Below, in pieces: positions 1 to 7,514 of a stretch of 39,609 nt of DNA. The notes under the pieces are model-generated. The model worked only from the letters and a program-made list of their open reading frames with translations. It did no database searches and was not told the origin of the DNA. The DNA comes from Collinsella sp. (GTDB lineage: Bacteria > Actinomycetota > Coriobacteriia > Coriobacteriales > Coriobacteriaceae). A program made the position numbers and the translations under genes. The DNA is taken from contig JAGZWV010000011.1 of the NCBI GenBank assembly GCA_018378775.1, positions 1 to 39,609 on the forward strand. Direction: 5' to 3'. Position 1 is the first letter of the stretch, and every line of letters begins with the position of its first letter.

Positions 1-1166
1 AGGCCAGCTTCCTTGATCAGCTCGACGGCAGTCTGCTGGTCCTTGCCCAGCACATCGGGCACGGTGACCTGCTCGCCGCCAAAGAGTCCTGTGGCAAAGG
101 CCACCACGATGCCGATGACGGCAACGGCTGCCACCACGGCGGCGATGATCTTGTTCTTGTTGGATTTGGGCTTTTCGACCTCGTAGGAGCCGGTGGAGCC
201 CGAAACCGAGCTACGGGCGGTATTTTGGCCGCTCACGCCCGAGACGGGACGCACCATGGCGCGCGTCTGATCGGAAAGCTCGCGAGTCTTGGTGGCACCC
301 AACTCACCGGGGGCACCGATGATGCGCGTGGGCTCCGAGACGTTGACGGCACGGCCCGACAGGTAGCTATTGAGCACCTGACGAAGCTCGTCGGCGGTCT
401 GGAAGCGGTTTGCCGGGCCCTTCTCCATGCACTTGAGGATGATGCGCTCAAGGTCGGCGTCGACACCGGAGTTGATCTGGCTCGGCGGAATAGGCAACTC
501 GTTGACTTGCTTGAGTGCGACCGAGATGGCGTCGTCACCGTCAAAGGGAACGCGGCCGGTGGCGCACTCGTACATCACGACGCCCAGCGAGTAGATATCC
601 GAGGTGGGGCCGAGGTCCTGACCGCGGGTCTGCTCGGGGCTGACGTAGTGGGCGGTTCCCAGCACGTTGTTGTCTTGCGTGAGGTGGCTGTTCTTGGCGC
701 GCGCGATGCCAAAGTCCATCACCTTGATGTTGCCGTCGGGCAGCACCATGATGTTCTGCGGCTTAATGTCGCGGTGGATGATCTCGTGCTTGTGGGCGAC
801 CGAAAGCGCAGAGCTGATCTGCGAGCCGATCTGGGCGACCTTCTTGGGGTCGAGGGCGCCGTGGCTCTTGATGCCGCTCTTAAGGTCGGTGCCGCGCAGG
901 TACTCCATGACGATGTAATAGGTGTCGCCGTCCTTGCCCCAATCGTAGACGCCCACGATATAGGGGGAGGAGAGACCGGCTGCTGCCTGGGCCTCCTGCT
1001 TAAAGCGTGCGGCGAAGGTTGCGTCGCCAGCATACTGCGGCAGCATGATCTTGACGGCTACCGTGCGGTCGAGGACCTGGTCCTGTGCACGGTAGACGGT
1101 CGCCATGCCGCCTGTTCCCACCTTATCCTTGAGGAGGTATCTTCCCCCGAGGACCCTCTGTTCCAT
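1..1166 (-). CDS. pknB: PASTA-domain Ser/Thr protein kinase, PknB-type (3' end outside window)
   Basis: A membrane-anchored Hanks-type kinase that phosphorylates cell-wall and division proteins on Ser/Thr. The reverse strand reads MEQRVLGGRYLLKDKVGTGG at the N-terminus (glycine loop), then VAVK, HRDIKPQN near residue 131 and MDFGIAR. After a Ser/Thr-rich linker comes a basic stop (KPKSNKNK), one membrane segment (about 20 residues, encoded near 100-165) and the start of a first PASTA repeat (VTVPDVLGKDQQTAVELIK). The frame is still open at base 1, so further PASTA repeats probably lie outside. The ATG at 1166 has AGGAG 6-7 bases upstream. It is the last visible gene of the operon running down from 9364, 132 bp after the SEDS-PBP fusion. 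PASTA repeats bind muropeptides or lipid II in this family. Its kinase domain is fully canonical, unlike the one heading the operon. Confidence 0.95.
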   Translation of the reverse strand, partial: MEQRVLGGRYLLKDKVGTGGMATVYRAQDQVLDRTVAVKIMLPQYAGDATFAARFKQEAQAAAGLSSPYIVGVYDWGKDGDTYYIVMEYLRGTDLKSGIKSHGALDPKKVAQIGSQISSALSVAHKHEIIHRDIKPQNIMVLPDGNIKVMDFGIARAKNSHLTQDNNVLGTAHYVSPEQTRGQDLGPTSDIYSLGVVMYECATGRVPFDGDDAISVALKQVNELPIPPSQINSGVDADLERIILKCMEKGPANRFQTADELRQVLNSYLSGRAVNVSEPTRIIGAPGELGATKTRELSDQTRAMVRPVSGVSGQNTARSSVSGSTGSYEVEKPKSNKNKIIAAVVAAVAVIGIVVAFATGLFGGEQVTVPDVLGKDQQTAVELIKEAG

Positions 1167-1298
1167 TCCTGCTCCTAACATAACTATTCGCTCAACGATG
1201 TGTGTAGTACCTACGATGTGGCCGCTGGGGCCGTGTGGCGCGTTGCCGCTAACTCTTAGGCCGCGGCGCGCCTCGGGTGTCCGATTCGATCATGGGCA

Positions 1299-4169
1299 TC
1301 ACGCTCCCTGTGCGGCAAGCGCCGCGGTCAGGACGATGCCGGCAATCTTGGCGGCCTTGACGTCATGCTTGTCGTAATCCTCTAAGGCCACCGAGATGGC
1401 GACTGTGGGTGAATCGTAAGGTGCAAAGCCAACGAACATCGAGTTGACGTTGGTGCCGCCAATCTCGGCCGAGCCGGTCTTGCCGGCGACCTTGACGCCG
1501 GGGATTTGGGCATCGGTGCCGGTGCCGGACTGGACGACGGCAAGCATGGCCTGCTTGACCTGGTCGGCCGTGGCGGAGCTGACGGCCTGACCAAGCGAGC
1601 GGGACTGCGTGGTCTTGACCACGGTTCCGTCCGGGGCGAGTACCTGGGCTACAAAGTACGGGTCCATGACCACGCCGCTGTTAGCGATGGCGGCGGCAAT
1701 CACGGCGTTTTGCATGACGGTGGTCTGCGGGCCGGGCGTGTGGTCCATGCCGACAGGCTGGCCGGCGCCGGCCCAGGCGGTCTCCCACTCGGTCATGAGC
1801 GACGGGTCGGCCATGATGGAGGCCGCGGAGGTCAGGTCCTGGCCGAGCTTTTGGCCGTAGCCAAAGGCGTTGGCAAACTGCACGAGCGTGTTTGCGCCAA
1901 CTTCGTTTGCCACCTGGCCAAAGACGACGTTGGAGGACACGGCAAAGGCCTGCTGCAGGCTGATGGTGCCGTAGCTCTCGTTGGCATAGTTGGTGACCGG
2001 TGCGTTGCCGATGTCCATGGAGCCGGGCGCCTGGTAGGTGCTGGTAAGGCTGGCGGTACCGGTCTCGAGTGCCGCGGAAAGCGTAACGACCTTAAACGTT
2101 GAGCCCGGCGTGTACAGCGCGTCCATGGCACGATTGTACATGGAGCCGTCCTCGCCGCCGCCCGTCTGCAGCAGGGCATCGATGTTGGTGTTGTCGTAAG
2201 TGGGCGAGCTGGCACATGCGAGCACCGCGCCGGTACGCGGGTCGATGACCACTACAGCGCCCTTAAAGCCCTTGAGCGCCTGCTCAGCAGCCGTCTGGAT
2301 ACGCGAGTCGATGGTGAGCTTGGCGGTGTTGCCCGGCTGGGTCTGGCCCGCGAGCGACGCGATGGCGTTGTTCCAGCTGGAGTAATCCTTAGAGCCGGTG
2401 AGCGTGTCGTTCATGACGCTCTCGATGGCGGTGGTGCCATACTGCTGGCTCACGTAGCCAACCACGTGTGCTGCCAGGTTACCGTTGGGGTAGGAGCGTA
2501 CGTAGGTGCCGTCCTCCTGCTGCAGCGACTCGGCCAGCGTCACGCCGTCGGACGTGATGATGGAGCCGCGCTGGATGTACTTGGAGCGGGCGATGGTGTG
2601 GTTGTTGGTCGGCATGTCCTGATAGTCCTTGGCCTTGATGACCTGGACATAGGTGAGGTTGCCGATAAGGATGGCGAACAGCGCCGTAAAGGCGAGCACC
2701 GCGCGGGTTAGACGGTTGGCGAGCGCCACGCGGCCGAGCACACCGGATTCAGGTGTGTCGAGCAGGCGACGGCGCATGCGCGAGCCGACGGAATGGCTGC
2801 CACTGCCGTAGGAAGACGAGGTGGCAAAGCGCGTGCCCGTCGGGGCGGCGGCAGATGCGACCTGATCATCGGTGATGGCGGCCATGGTGCCGGTGCCGGT
2901 AAGCTCTGCCTCGCGTCCGGTCGCCTCGTCACCAGCGCGCAGCAGGAGCGCGACGATGATAAAGCTTGCCAGCAGCGAGGAGCCGCCCTGGCTCATAAAG
3001 GGCAGGGTGACGCCGGTCAGCGGGATCAGGCGGGTAACGCCGCCTACGATCAAAAAGGCCTGGAAGCTGATGGCTGCCGTAAGGCCCGTGGCACTAAAGG
3101 CGGCAAGGTCGGACTTTGCGCGGGCAGCTGTGGTCAGGCCGCGAACGGCAAAGAGCATAAACAGGATGAGCACGGCGCCGCCGCCCAAAAGGCCCATCTC
3201 CTCGCCGATAGCCGAGAAGATAAAGTCGGACTCGACGACAGGGATGTTGTTGGCCATGCCGTTGCCGATGCCAACACCGACCAGACCGCCATCGGCAAGC
3301 GAGAAGAGCGACTGGACGATCTGGTAGCCCTGGCCCTGGGCGTCCTTAAACGGATCGACCCAAACCTGGAAACGCACCTGAACGTGCGACAGGAACTTGT
3401 AGGCGCCCACGGCTCCAACGGCCAAGAGCGCAAGACCGATAACGACATACGAGAATCGTCCCGTGGCAACGTAGAGCATCAGCAAGAAGATGGTGTAGAA
3501 CAGCACGGCCGAACCCAGGTCGCGTTCGAAGACGACGACGAGCAGGCACACACCCCACACGGCAAACAGCGGCAGCAGCAGTCGCAGACGAGGGATCTTA
3601 AAGCCCAGGATCTTGCGGTTGGAGATGGAGAGCAACTCGCGGTTCTCGGCCAAGTAGCCGGCCAAGAACAGGACGATAAAGACCTTGGCGAACTCGCCGG
3701 GCTGGATGGTAAAGCCCGCGATGCGAATCCACAGCTTGGAGCCCGAGATCGTGGTGCCGATAAAGATAGGCAGCATCAGCAGGATGATGCCGATAATGCC
3801 AAAGGTGTACTTGTAGCGCATGACCACGTCGAGGTTTTTGACCAGTGCAAGCGTTCCCACCATGAGCGCCACCGAGACAAACAGGATGATGAGCTGTGAG
3901 ATGGCGAGAGCGGGGGCGAGACGCGTCACGAACGTGATGCCGATGCCCGAAAGTATAAATACGATGGGCAGGATGGCGGGGTCGGCACCGGGCGCCAAGA
4001 TGCGCACGGCAATGTGGGCCGCGGCAAAGGCGGCAAAGAGGCCGATCGGTACGGCGAGTGTCTCAAAGGAGATGGCAGCGCCCGCGGTGAGGACGTACAT
4101 CGCATAGAGCAGGATGACGGGGAACGCCGAGGCGATGAGCAAGAGCAGTTCGGTGTTGCGGCGACTCAT
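1299..4169 (-). CDS. SEDS (FtsW/RodA) glycosyltransferase fused to class B penicillin-binding protein
   Basis: One 956-residue protein carrying both halves of a peptidoglycan synthase. Residues 1-412 are a SEDS polymerase: about ten membrane segments, WIRI...QPGEFAKV (147-163), the ERDLGSA motif with the expected catalytic Asp217, GYQIVQSLFS (281-290), SDFIFSAIGEE (314-324) and PFMSQGGSS (390-398). Residues 413-480 are a hydrophilic linker, followed by a membrane anchor (488-508), a PBP dimerisation region beginning QRGSIITSDGVTLAES, and a transpeptidase with STFK (Ser690, Lys693), SSN (745-747) and KTG (897-899). All catalytic motifs are present and the frame is uninterrupted, so it is a genuine fusion and not two genes. 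The ATG at 4169 is preferred to the longer frame because AAAGGGAG precedes it and the region upstream is the end of the phosphatase gene. In mycobacteria rodA and pbpA are adjacent separate genes at this operon position. Confidence 0.93.
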   Translation of the reverse strand: MSRRNTELLLLIASAFPVILLYAMYVLTAGAAISFETLAVPIGLFAAFAAAHIAVRILAPGADPAILPIVFILSGIGITFVTRLAPALAISQLIILFVSVALMVGTLALVKNLDVVMRYKYTFGIIGIILLMLPIFIGTTISGSKLWIRIAGFTIQPGEFAKVFIVLFLAGYLAENRELLSISNRKILGFKIPRLRLLLPLFAVWGVCLLVVVFERDLGSAVLFYTIFLLMLYVATGRFSYVVIGLALLAVGAVGAYKFLSHVQVRFQVWVDPFKDAQGQGYQIVQSLFSLADGGLVGVGIGNGMANNIPVVESDFIFSAIGEEMGLLGGGAVLILFMLFAVRGLTTAARAKSDLAAFSATGLTAAISFQAFLIVGGVTRLIPLTGVTLPFMSQGGSSLLASFIIVALLLRAGDEATGREAELTGTGTMAAITDDQVASAAAPTGTRFATSSSYGSGSHSVGSRMRRRLLDTPESGVLGRVALANRLTRAVLAFTALFAILIGNLTYVQVIKAKDYQDMPTNNHTIARSKYIQRGSIITSDGVTLAESLQQEDGTYVRSYPNGNLAAHVVGYVSQQYGTTAIESVMNDTLTGSKDYSSWNNAIASLAGQTQPGNTAKLTIDSRIQTAAEQALKGFKGAVVVIDPRTGAVLACASSPTYDNTNIDALLQTGGGEDGSMYNRAMDALYTPGSTFKVVTLSAALETGTASLTSTYQAPGSMDIGNAPVTNYANESYGTISLQQAFAVSSNVVFGQVANEVGANTLVQFANAFGYGQKLGQDLTSAASIMADPSLMTEWETAWAGAGQPVGMDHTPGPQTTVMQNAVIAAAIANSGVVMDPYFVAQVLAPDGTVVKTTQSRSLGQAVSSATADQVKQAMLAVVQSGTGTDAQIPGVKVAGKTGSAEIGGTNVNSMFVGFAPYDSPTVAISVALEDYDKHDVKAAKIAGIVLTAALAAQGA

Positions 4170-4185
4170 AAGCGGCACTCCCTTT

Positions 4186-6084
4186 CTAATTCTTATCGGA
4201 GGCTTCGGCCTCGGCTGACTGTTCGGCGGTTTTCTCGGAATCTGACTCGGAGGTGGATTCCTGATCGGTGTTGTCGCGAATCGTTTGCGCGTCAATCACC
4301 TGACGGGTCTGCTCCTCGTCAATCTGATGGCGGTACTTGGAAATGGTGTCCTGCGCATCGTCGACACTCGTTTGCGGAATGCCTGCCTTCAGGCGGTTTT
4401 GCGTGTCTTCGGGCAGGTCGGACAGCTTGATGCTGGTTTCGCTCTCGAGCCAGTGGAGCTCGACCCCGAGCGTCTTGCCGGGCAGGCCGCGCCAGACGGC
4501 GACATTGCCGTGGTAGGTTCCCAAGTAATAGGAGCCGGTGACGCCCGCGTATGCCCAGATGCCTGCTACCAGCACAAAGACAAGGGCCAAGACGGTGGCG
4601 ATGGTGACATTGCGGCGTCGGACGCGTTTTGCCTCGCGCATGACGCCGTCGTCGACCAGGTCGACGACCACCACGGTCACATTGTCGTGGCCGCCGGCGG
4701 CGAGTGCCGCGTCCACCAAGTTGTCGACACAGATCTGTGCGCTCGAGGACTGCGTAGCGATGTTCTCGATATCGCTATCGGGAATCATGCTCGAAAGACC
4801 ATCGGAGCACAGAATCAGGCGGTCGCCTTCCTCGATGTGCAGGGTAAAGTGGTCGGCATACGTGGCGGGATCCGAGCCCAGCGCGCGGGTGATGACCGAG
4901 CGGTTGGGGTGGACGCGGGCCTCGTCGGCCGTAATCTCGCCGGCATCCACGAGCTCCTCCACGTAGGAGTGGTCGCGGGTCACGCGGATGAGCGTACCCT
5001 CGTGGAGCAGGTAGGCGCGCGAGTCGCCCACGTGGGCGATGGCGAGCGTGTCGTTTTCGATGTAGGCGCAGGTGGCCGTGCATCCCATGCCGGGTTTGCC
5101 CAGGCCGTTGAGGGCGGCCTCGATCACGGCGGCGTTGGCGGCCTCGACGGCTGCGGCTAGGCGCGCGGCGTCGGCGGACTGCGGCGCCGTCTTGGCGATG
5201 GTCTCGACGGCGATGGAGGATGCCACCTCGCCGGCGGCGTGTCCTCCCATGCCGTCGCACACGCAAAAGAGCGGCGACTGCACCAGATAGGAGTCCTCAT
5301 TGTGCGGGCGTACGCATCCGACGTCGGAACGGGCGCCCCACATAAGCTGCGTGGTGGTGCCGGCGTCGTAGGTCGAGTCGGTCTCGATGCGCTCGTCGGT
5401 CAGCGGCTCAAAGCTCATGGTCGAGCCGGGATCTTTGAGCTTTGCCTCCACGGCGGCGACATCGATCTCGGCGGTGTCGCCGGGGGAGACGGTGTCGGCA
5501 TCGTCTCCCGACTCGGCGTCGGAGACGTCCGGAAGGTTGAGATCTTCGGTTACGCGGTCGGCGGGATCGTCGTCCTGCTGCGGCTCGACAGCCGTCGGCT
5601 CGGGCGTCGCAAAGTGCGACGGCGCGGGCGTGCTCTGGGGTTGAGCGGAGGGCTCGGGAGCTGCGGCGGGCGCGGCAACGGGCTGCTCGACTTCGGCAAG
5701 CGTTGCGGATGCGGGTGCCGCCTCGCTTGCCGGGGCGACGGGGAATACCGGCGCGGCAGGCTCGGGGGCTGCAAACACGGCAGCGCTCTCGTTAATCGCC
5801 TCGGCGACGGGCTCGGCAAAGTGAGCCGGTGCGGGCGTTGCCTCCGGTTCCGCCGACTGCTCGGCAGCGTGCGCGCCGATGGTGGCATCGAGCTGCTCGG
5901 TATCGGCGTCCTCGTCATCGACGAGTGTCGGATATTCTTGAGTTACATGCGAAAGAGGCAGGGAGAACACCGTGTCCTCGGGCTCCACGGTCGCAGGGCG
6001 CGCCGGAGCGGCATGAGCCGGCGTAGCTGCGGGGGCAGTCGGCGTCTCGGGCATGGTTGCGGACTTGTTCTCCTCGTCGATCAT
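4186..6084 (-). CDS. pstP: PP2C-family Ser/Thr phosphatase with long N-terminal extension and membrane anchor
   Basis: The phosphatase that reverses the operon's kinases. The PP2C domain spans about 248-478 of 632 residues. It has RSDVGCVRPHNED, the metal-binding CDGMGGHAAGE (Asp277), GCTATCAYI, HVGDSRAYLL, CSDGLSSMI and GGHDNVTVVVVDL. One membrane segment (about 493-513) is followed by about 118 outside residues ending in an acidic, Gln/Ser-rich tail. Oddly, about 245 residues precede the catalytic domain. They are rich in Ala, Pro, Glu and Asp, probably disordered, and contain one less biased patch (DTVFSLPLSHVTQEYP, 37-52). Mycobacterial PstP starts almost directly with the catalytic domain. 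The ATG at 6084 overlaps the fhaB stop codon by four bases (ATGA), implying translational coupling. An internal start at Met11 is possible, but the extension stays in frame throughout. Confidence 0.92.
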   Translation of the reverse strand: MIDEENKSATMPETPTAPAATPAHAAPARPATVEPEDTVFSLPLSHVTQEYPTLVDDEDADTEQLDATIGAHAAEQSAEPEATPAPAHFAEPVAEAINESAAVFAAPEPAAPVFPVAPASEAAPASATLAEVEQPVAAPAAAPEPSAQPQSTPAPSHFATPEPTAVEPQQDDDPADRVTEDLNLPDVSDAESGDDADTVSPGDTAEIDVAAVEAKLKDPGSTMSFEPLTDERIETDSTYDAGTTTQLMWGARSDVGCVRPHNEDSYLVQSPLFCVCDGMGGHAAGEVASSIAVETIAKTAPQSADAARLAAAVEAANAAVIEAALNGLGKPGMGCTATCAYIENDTLAIAHVGDSRAYLLHEGTLIRVTRDHSYVEELVDAGEITADEARVHPNRSVITRALGSDPATYADHFTLHIEEGDRLILCSDGLSSMIPDSDIENIATQSSSAQICVDNLVDAALAAGGHDNVTVVVVDLVDDGVMREAKRVRRRNVTIATVLALVFVLVAGIWAYAGVTGSYYLGTYHGNVAVWRGLPGKTLGVELHWLESETSIKLSDLPEDTQNRLKAGIPQTSVDDAQDTISKYRHQIDEEQTRQVIDAQTIRDNTDQESTSESDSEKTAEQSAEAEASDKN

Positions 6085-6497
6085 CGACGGTTCACCTTCA
6101 TGACCACGTCGCCAATCTGGACTTCGTCGCCTTCGCGCAGCGTCGCGGGCTCCACCAGCTGGCGGCCGTTGACGAGCGTGCCGTTAAGCGAGTTGAGGTC
6201 TTCGATGATGAGCGCCGGGCCCTGCAGCGAAAAGCGCGCATGCGAGGCCGAGACGAACGGTTCGTTGATGCAGATGTCCGAAGATGGCGAGCGACCGACG
6301 ATGACGGGGCCGAGCATGTCTACGTGGATGCCGCGGATACCGCGCGGACCCTTGTCCACATCGATCGTCCAAATGGCCGAGTCGCGGCGCTGTCCGCGCA
6401 CAAGTCCCACGCCGGTCTTCATGACGGCGAACAGGAAGATATAGAGCAGGGCGACCAGGACGATGCGGCCTGCAAAAAGGACGATATCGATGTTCAT
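6081..6497 (-). CDS. fhaB: Membrane-anchored FHA-domain protein, FhaB-type
   Basis: A 138-residue phosphothreonine reader. An N-terminal membrane segment (about 5-26) is followed by a basic stretch and a canonical FHA domain (about 60-136) with VGRSPSSDI, SASHARF and NSLNGTLVNG. The Arg and Ser expected to contact phosphothreonine are both present. Size and layout match actinobacterial FhaB, which links the PknA/PknB kinases to the septal synthase. It sits 6 bp after fhaA and overlaps the phosphatase start by 4 bp, so it is clearly part of the operon. The start at 6497 has AGGGG about 10 bases upstream. Confidence 0.92.
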   Translation of the reverse strand: MNIDIVLFAGRIVLVALLYIFLFAVMKTGVGLVRGQRRDSAIWTIDVDKGPRGIRGIHVDMLGPVIVGRSPSSDICINEPFVSASHARFSLQGPALIIEDLNSLNGTLVNGRQLVEPATLREGDEVQIGDVVMKVNRR

Positions 6498-6503
6498 AAG
6501 CGA

Positions 6504-7514
6504 CTATCCCCTAAATTCAAAGGTGCTCAGGCCAAACGTCAGCAGGTCGCCGTTGCGCAGCGGGCAGCGCGTGATGCGGCGGTTGTTGACGAGCGTGCCG
6601 TTGGTGGAATTGAGGTCCTCGATCGACCAGTCCGAACCGGTAAAGGTGAGCTGGGCGTGACGGCGCGACACGTTGGGGTCGCGCAGGGCGATGTCCGAAA
6701 CCGAACGCTCGCGACCGATGGTCACCTGCGCGGAAGTGATGCTGTGGCTCTCGCCGCTCACGACGTCGACGAGCTGGGCGAGCGGGCGCTGCGGGGCGCG
6801 GGTGCTCGCCATGTTGGAGGCAATACCGGCCGCGGCGCCAAGGCCCACGGCGGCGCCGGTCGCGGCGGCTCCGCCCATACCGGCGAGGGCGTCACGAGAG
6901 ACGGTCTGCGGCACGGGGATGGGCGCGGCGGCGGGGTCGGGGACGTTGGGCACAAAGGGATCGGCCACGGCGAGCGGGTCGGGAGCGGCGGCGCGGGGCG
7001 TCGGCTGCTGGGGCATGGCGGCGGGGTGTTGTTGCTGCGGAGCGGCGAATTGCTGCTTGCCGGCGCGGGGAGCGCTGGCGGCGCGGCTTGCGGCCGAGTT
7101 GTTCTGGCCCAGGCCATTCTGGTAGGCGCGCTCTTCCTCGTACAGACGACCGAGCGTGGGGGCGTCGACGTTCTCGGCAAAGACCGAGAACTTACCGGCA
7201 CGCAGCTGGGGGTCGATCATAAAGCGAACGAGGGGCTCGCCGACAAACACATAGCGGCGCTTTTCGGCCTGTGCCTTCACAAACTCGCGGACTTCGCGCG
7301 AAAGCTCGGGGTAGAACGGGGCGAGCATGGGATCGTCGTCGGCGGCGATCAGGATGGTATAGAGTGCCGGCGCGGTGTTGACGCCGTTGATCACCAGAGT
7401 CTGATCCTCCATGTCGCGAGCGGCCTGCTTGGCAAGCTTCTTAAAGGAGAACGGGGCACGGGTGGCACCGAAGATGCCGGCCACGTGGTCCTCGAAGATG
7501 TTCAGGAAGTTCAC
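6504..7514 (-). CDS. fhaA: DUF3662 plus FHA protein, FhaA-type
   Basis: A 336-residue cytosolic adaptor. The N-terminal 115 residues (FLNIFEDHVAGIFGATRAPF and following) match the DUF3662 domain that begins FhaA proteins. A Gln/Ala/Pro-rich linker (about 130-240) follows, then a C-terminal FHA domain (about 260-334) with IGRERSVSDI, VSRRHAQL and NSTNGTLVNN. In mycobacteria FhaA binds the phosphorylated pseudokinase domain of the flippase MviN. The start codon is GTG at 7514, overlapping the upstream kinase's TGA by four bases (GTGA), with GGAGAG about nine bases upstream. Both FHA proteins of this operon keep the phosphothreonine-binding residues. Confidence 0.92.
   Translation of the reverse strand: MNFLNIFEDHVAGIFGATRAPFSFKKLAKQAARDMEDQTLVINGVNTAPALYTILIAADDDPMLAPFYPELSREVREFVKAQAEKRRYVFVGEPLVRFMIDPQLRAGKFSVFAENVDAPTLGRLYEEERAYQNGLGQNNSAASRAASAPRAGKQQFAAPQQQHPAAMPQQPTPRAAAPDPLAVADPFVPNVPDPAAAPIPVPQTVSRDALAGMGGAAATGAAVGLGAAAGIASNMASTRAPQRPLAQLVDVVSGESHSITSAQVTIGRERSVSDIALRDPNVSRRHAQLTFTGSDWSIEDLNSTNGTLVNNRRITRCPLRNGDLLTFGLSTFEFRG

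Noticed and set aside
225..1178. Plus-strand frame of 317 codons opposite the first kinase
   Set aside because: The minus strand encodes a clear kinase with all motifs here; the plus frame is His/Asp/Val-rich antisense with no domain.
2793..3899. Plus-strand 368-codon frame
   Set aside because: Antisense to the SEDS-PBP fusion; its charged, repetitive reading is typical of shadow frames in GC-rich DNA.
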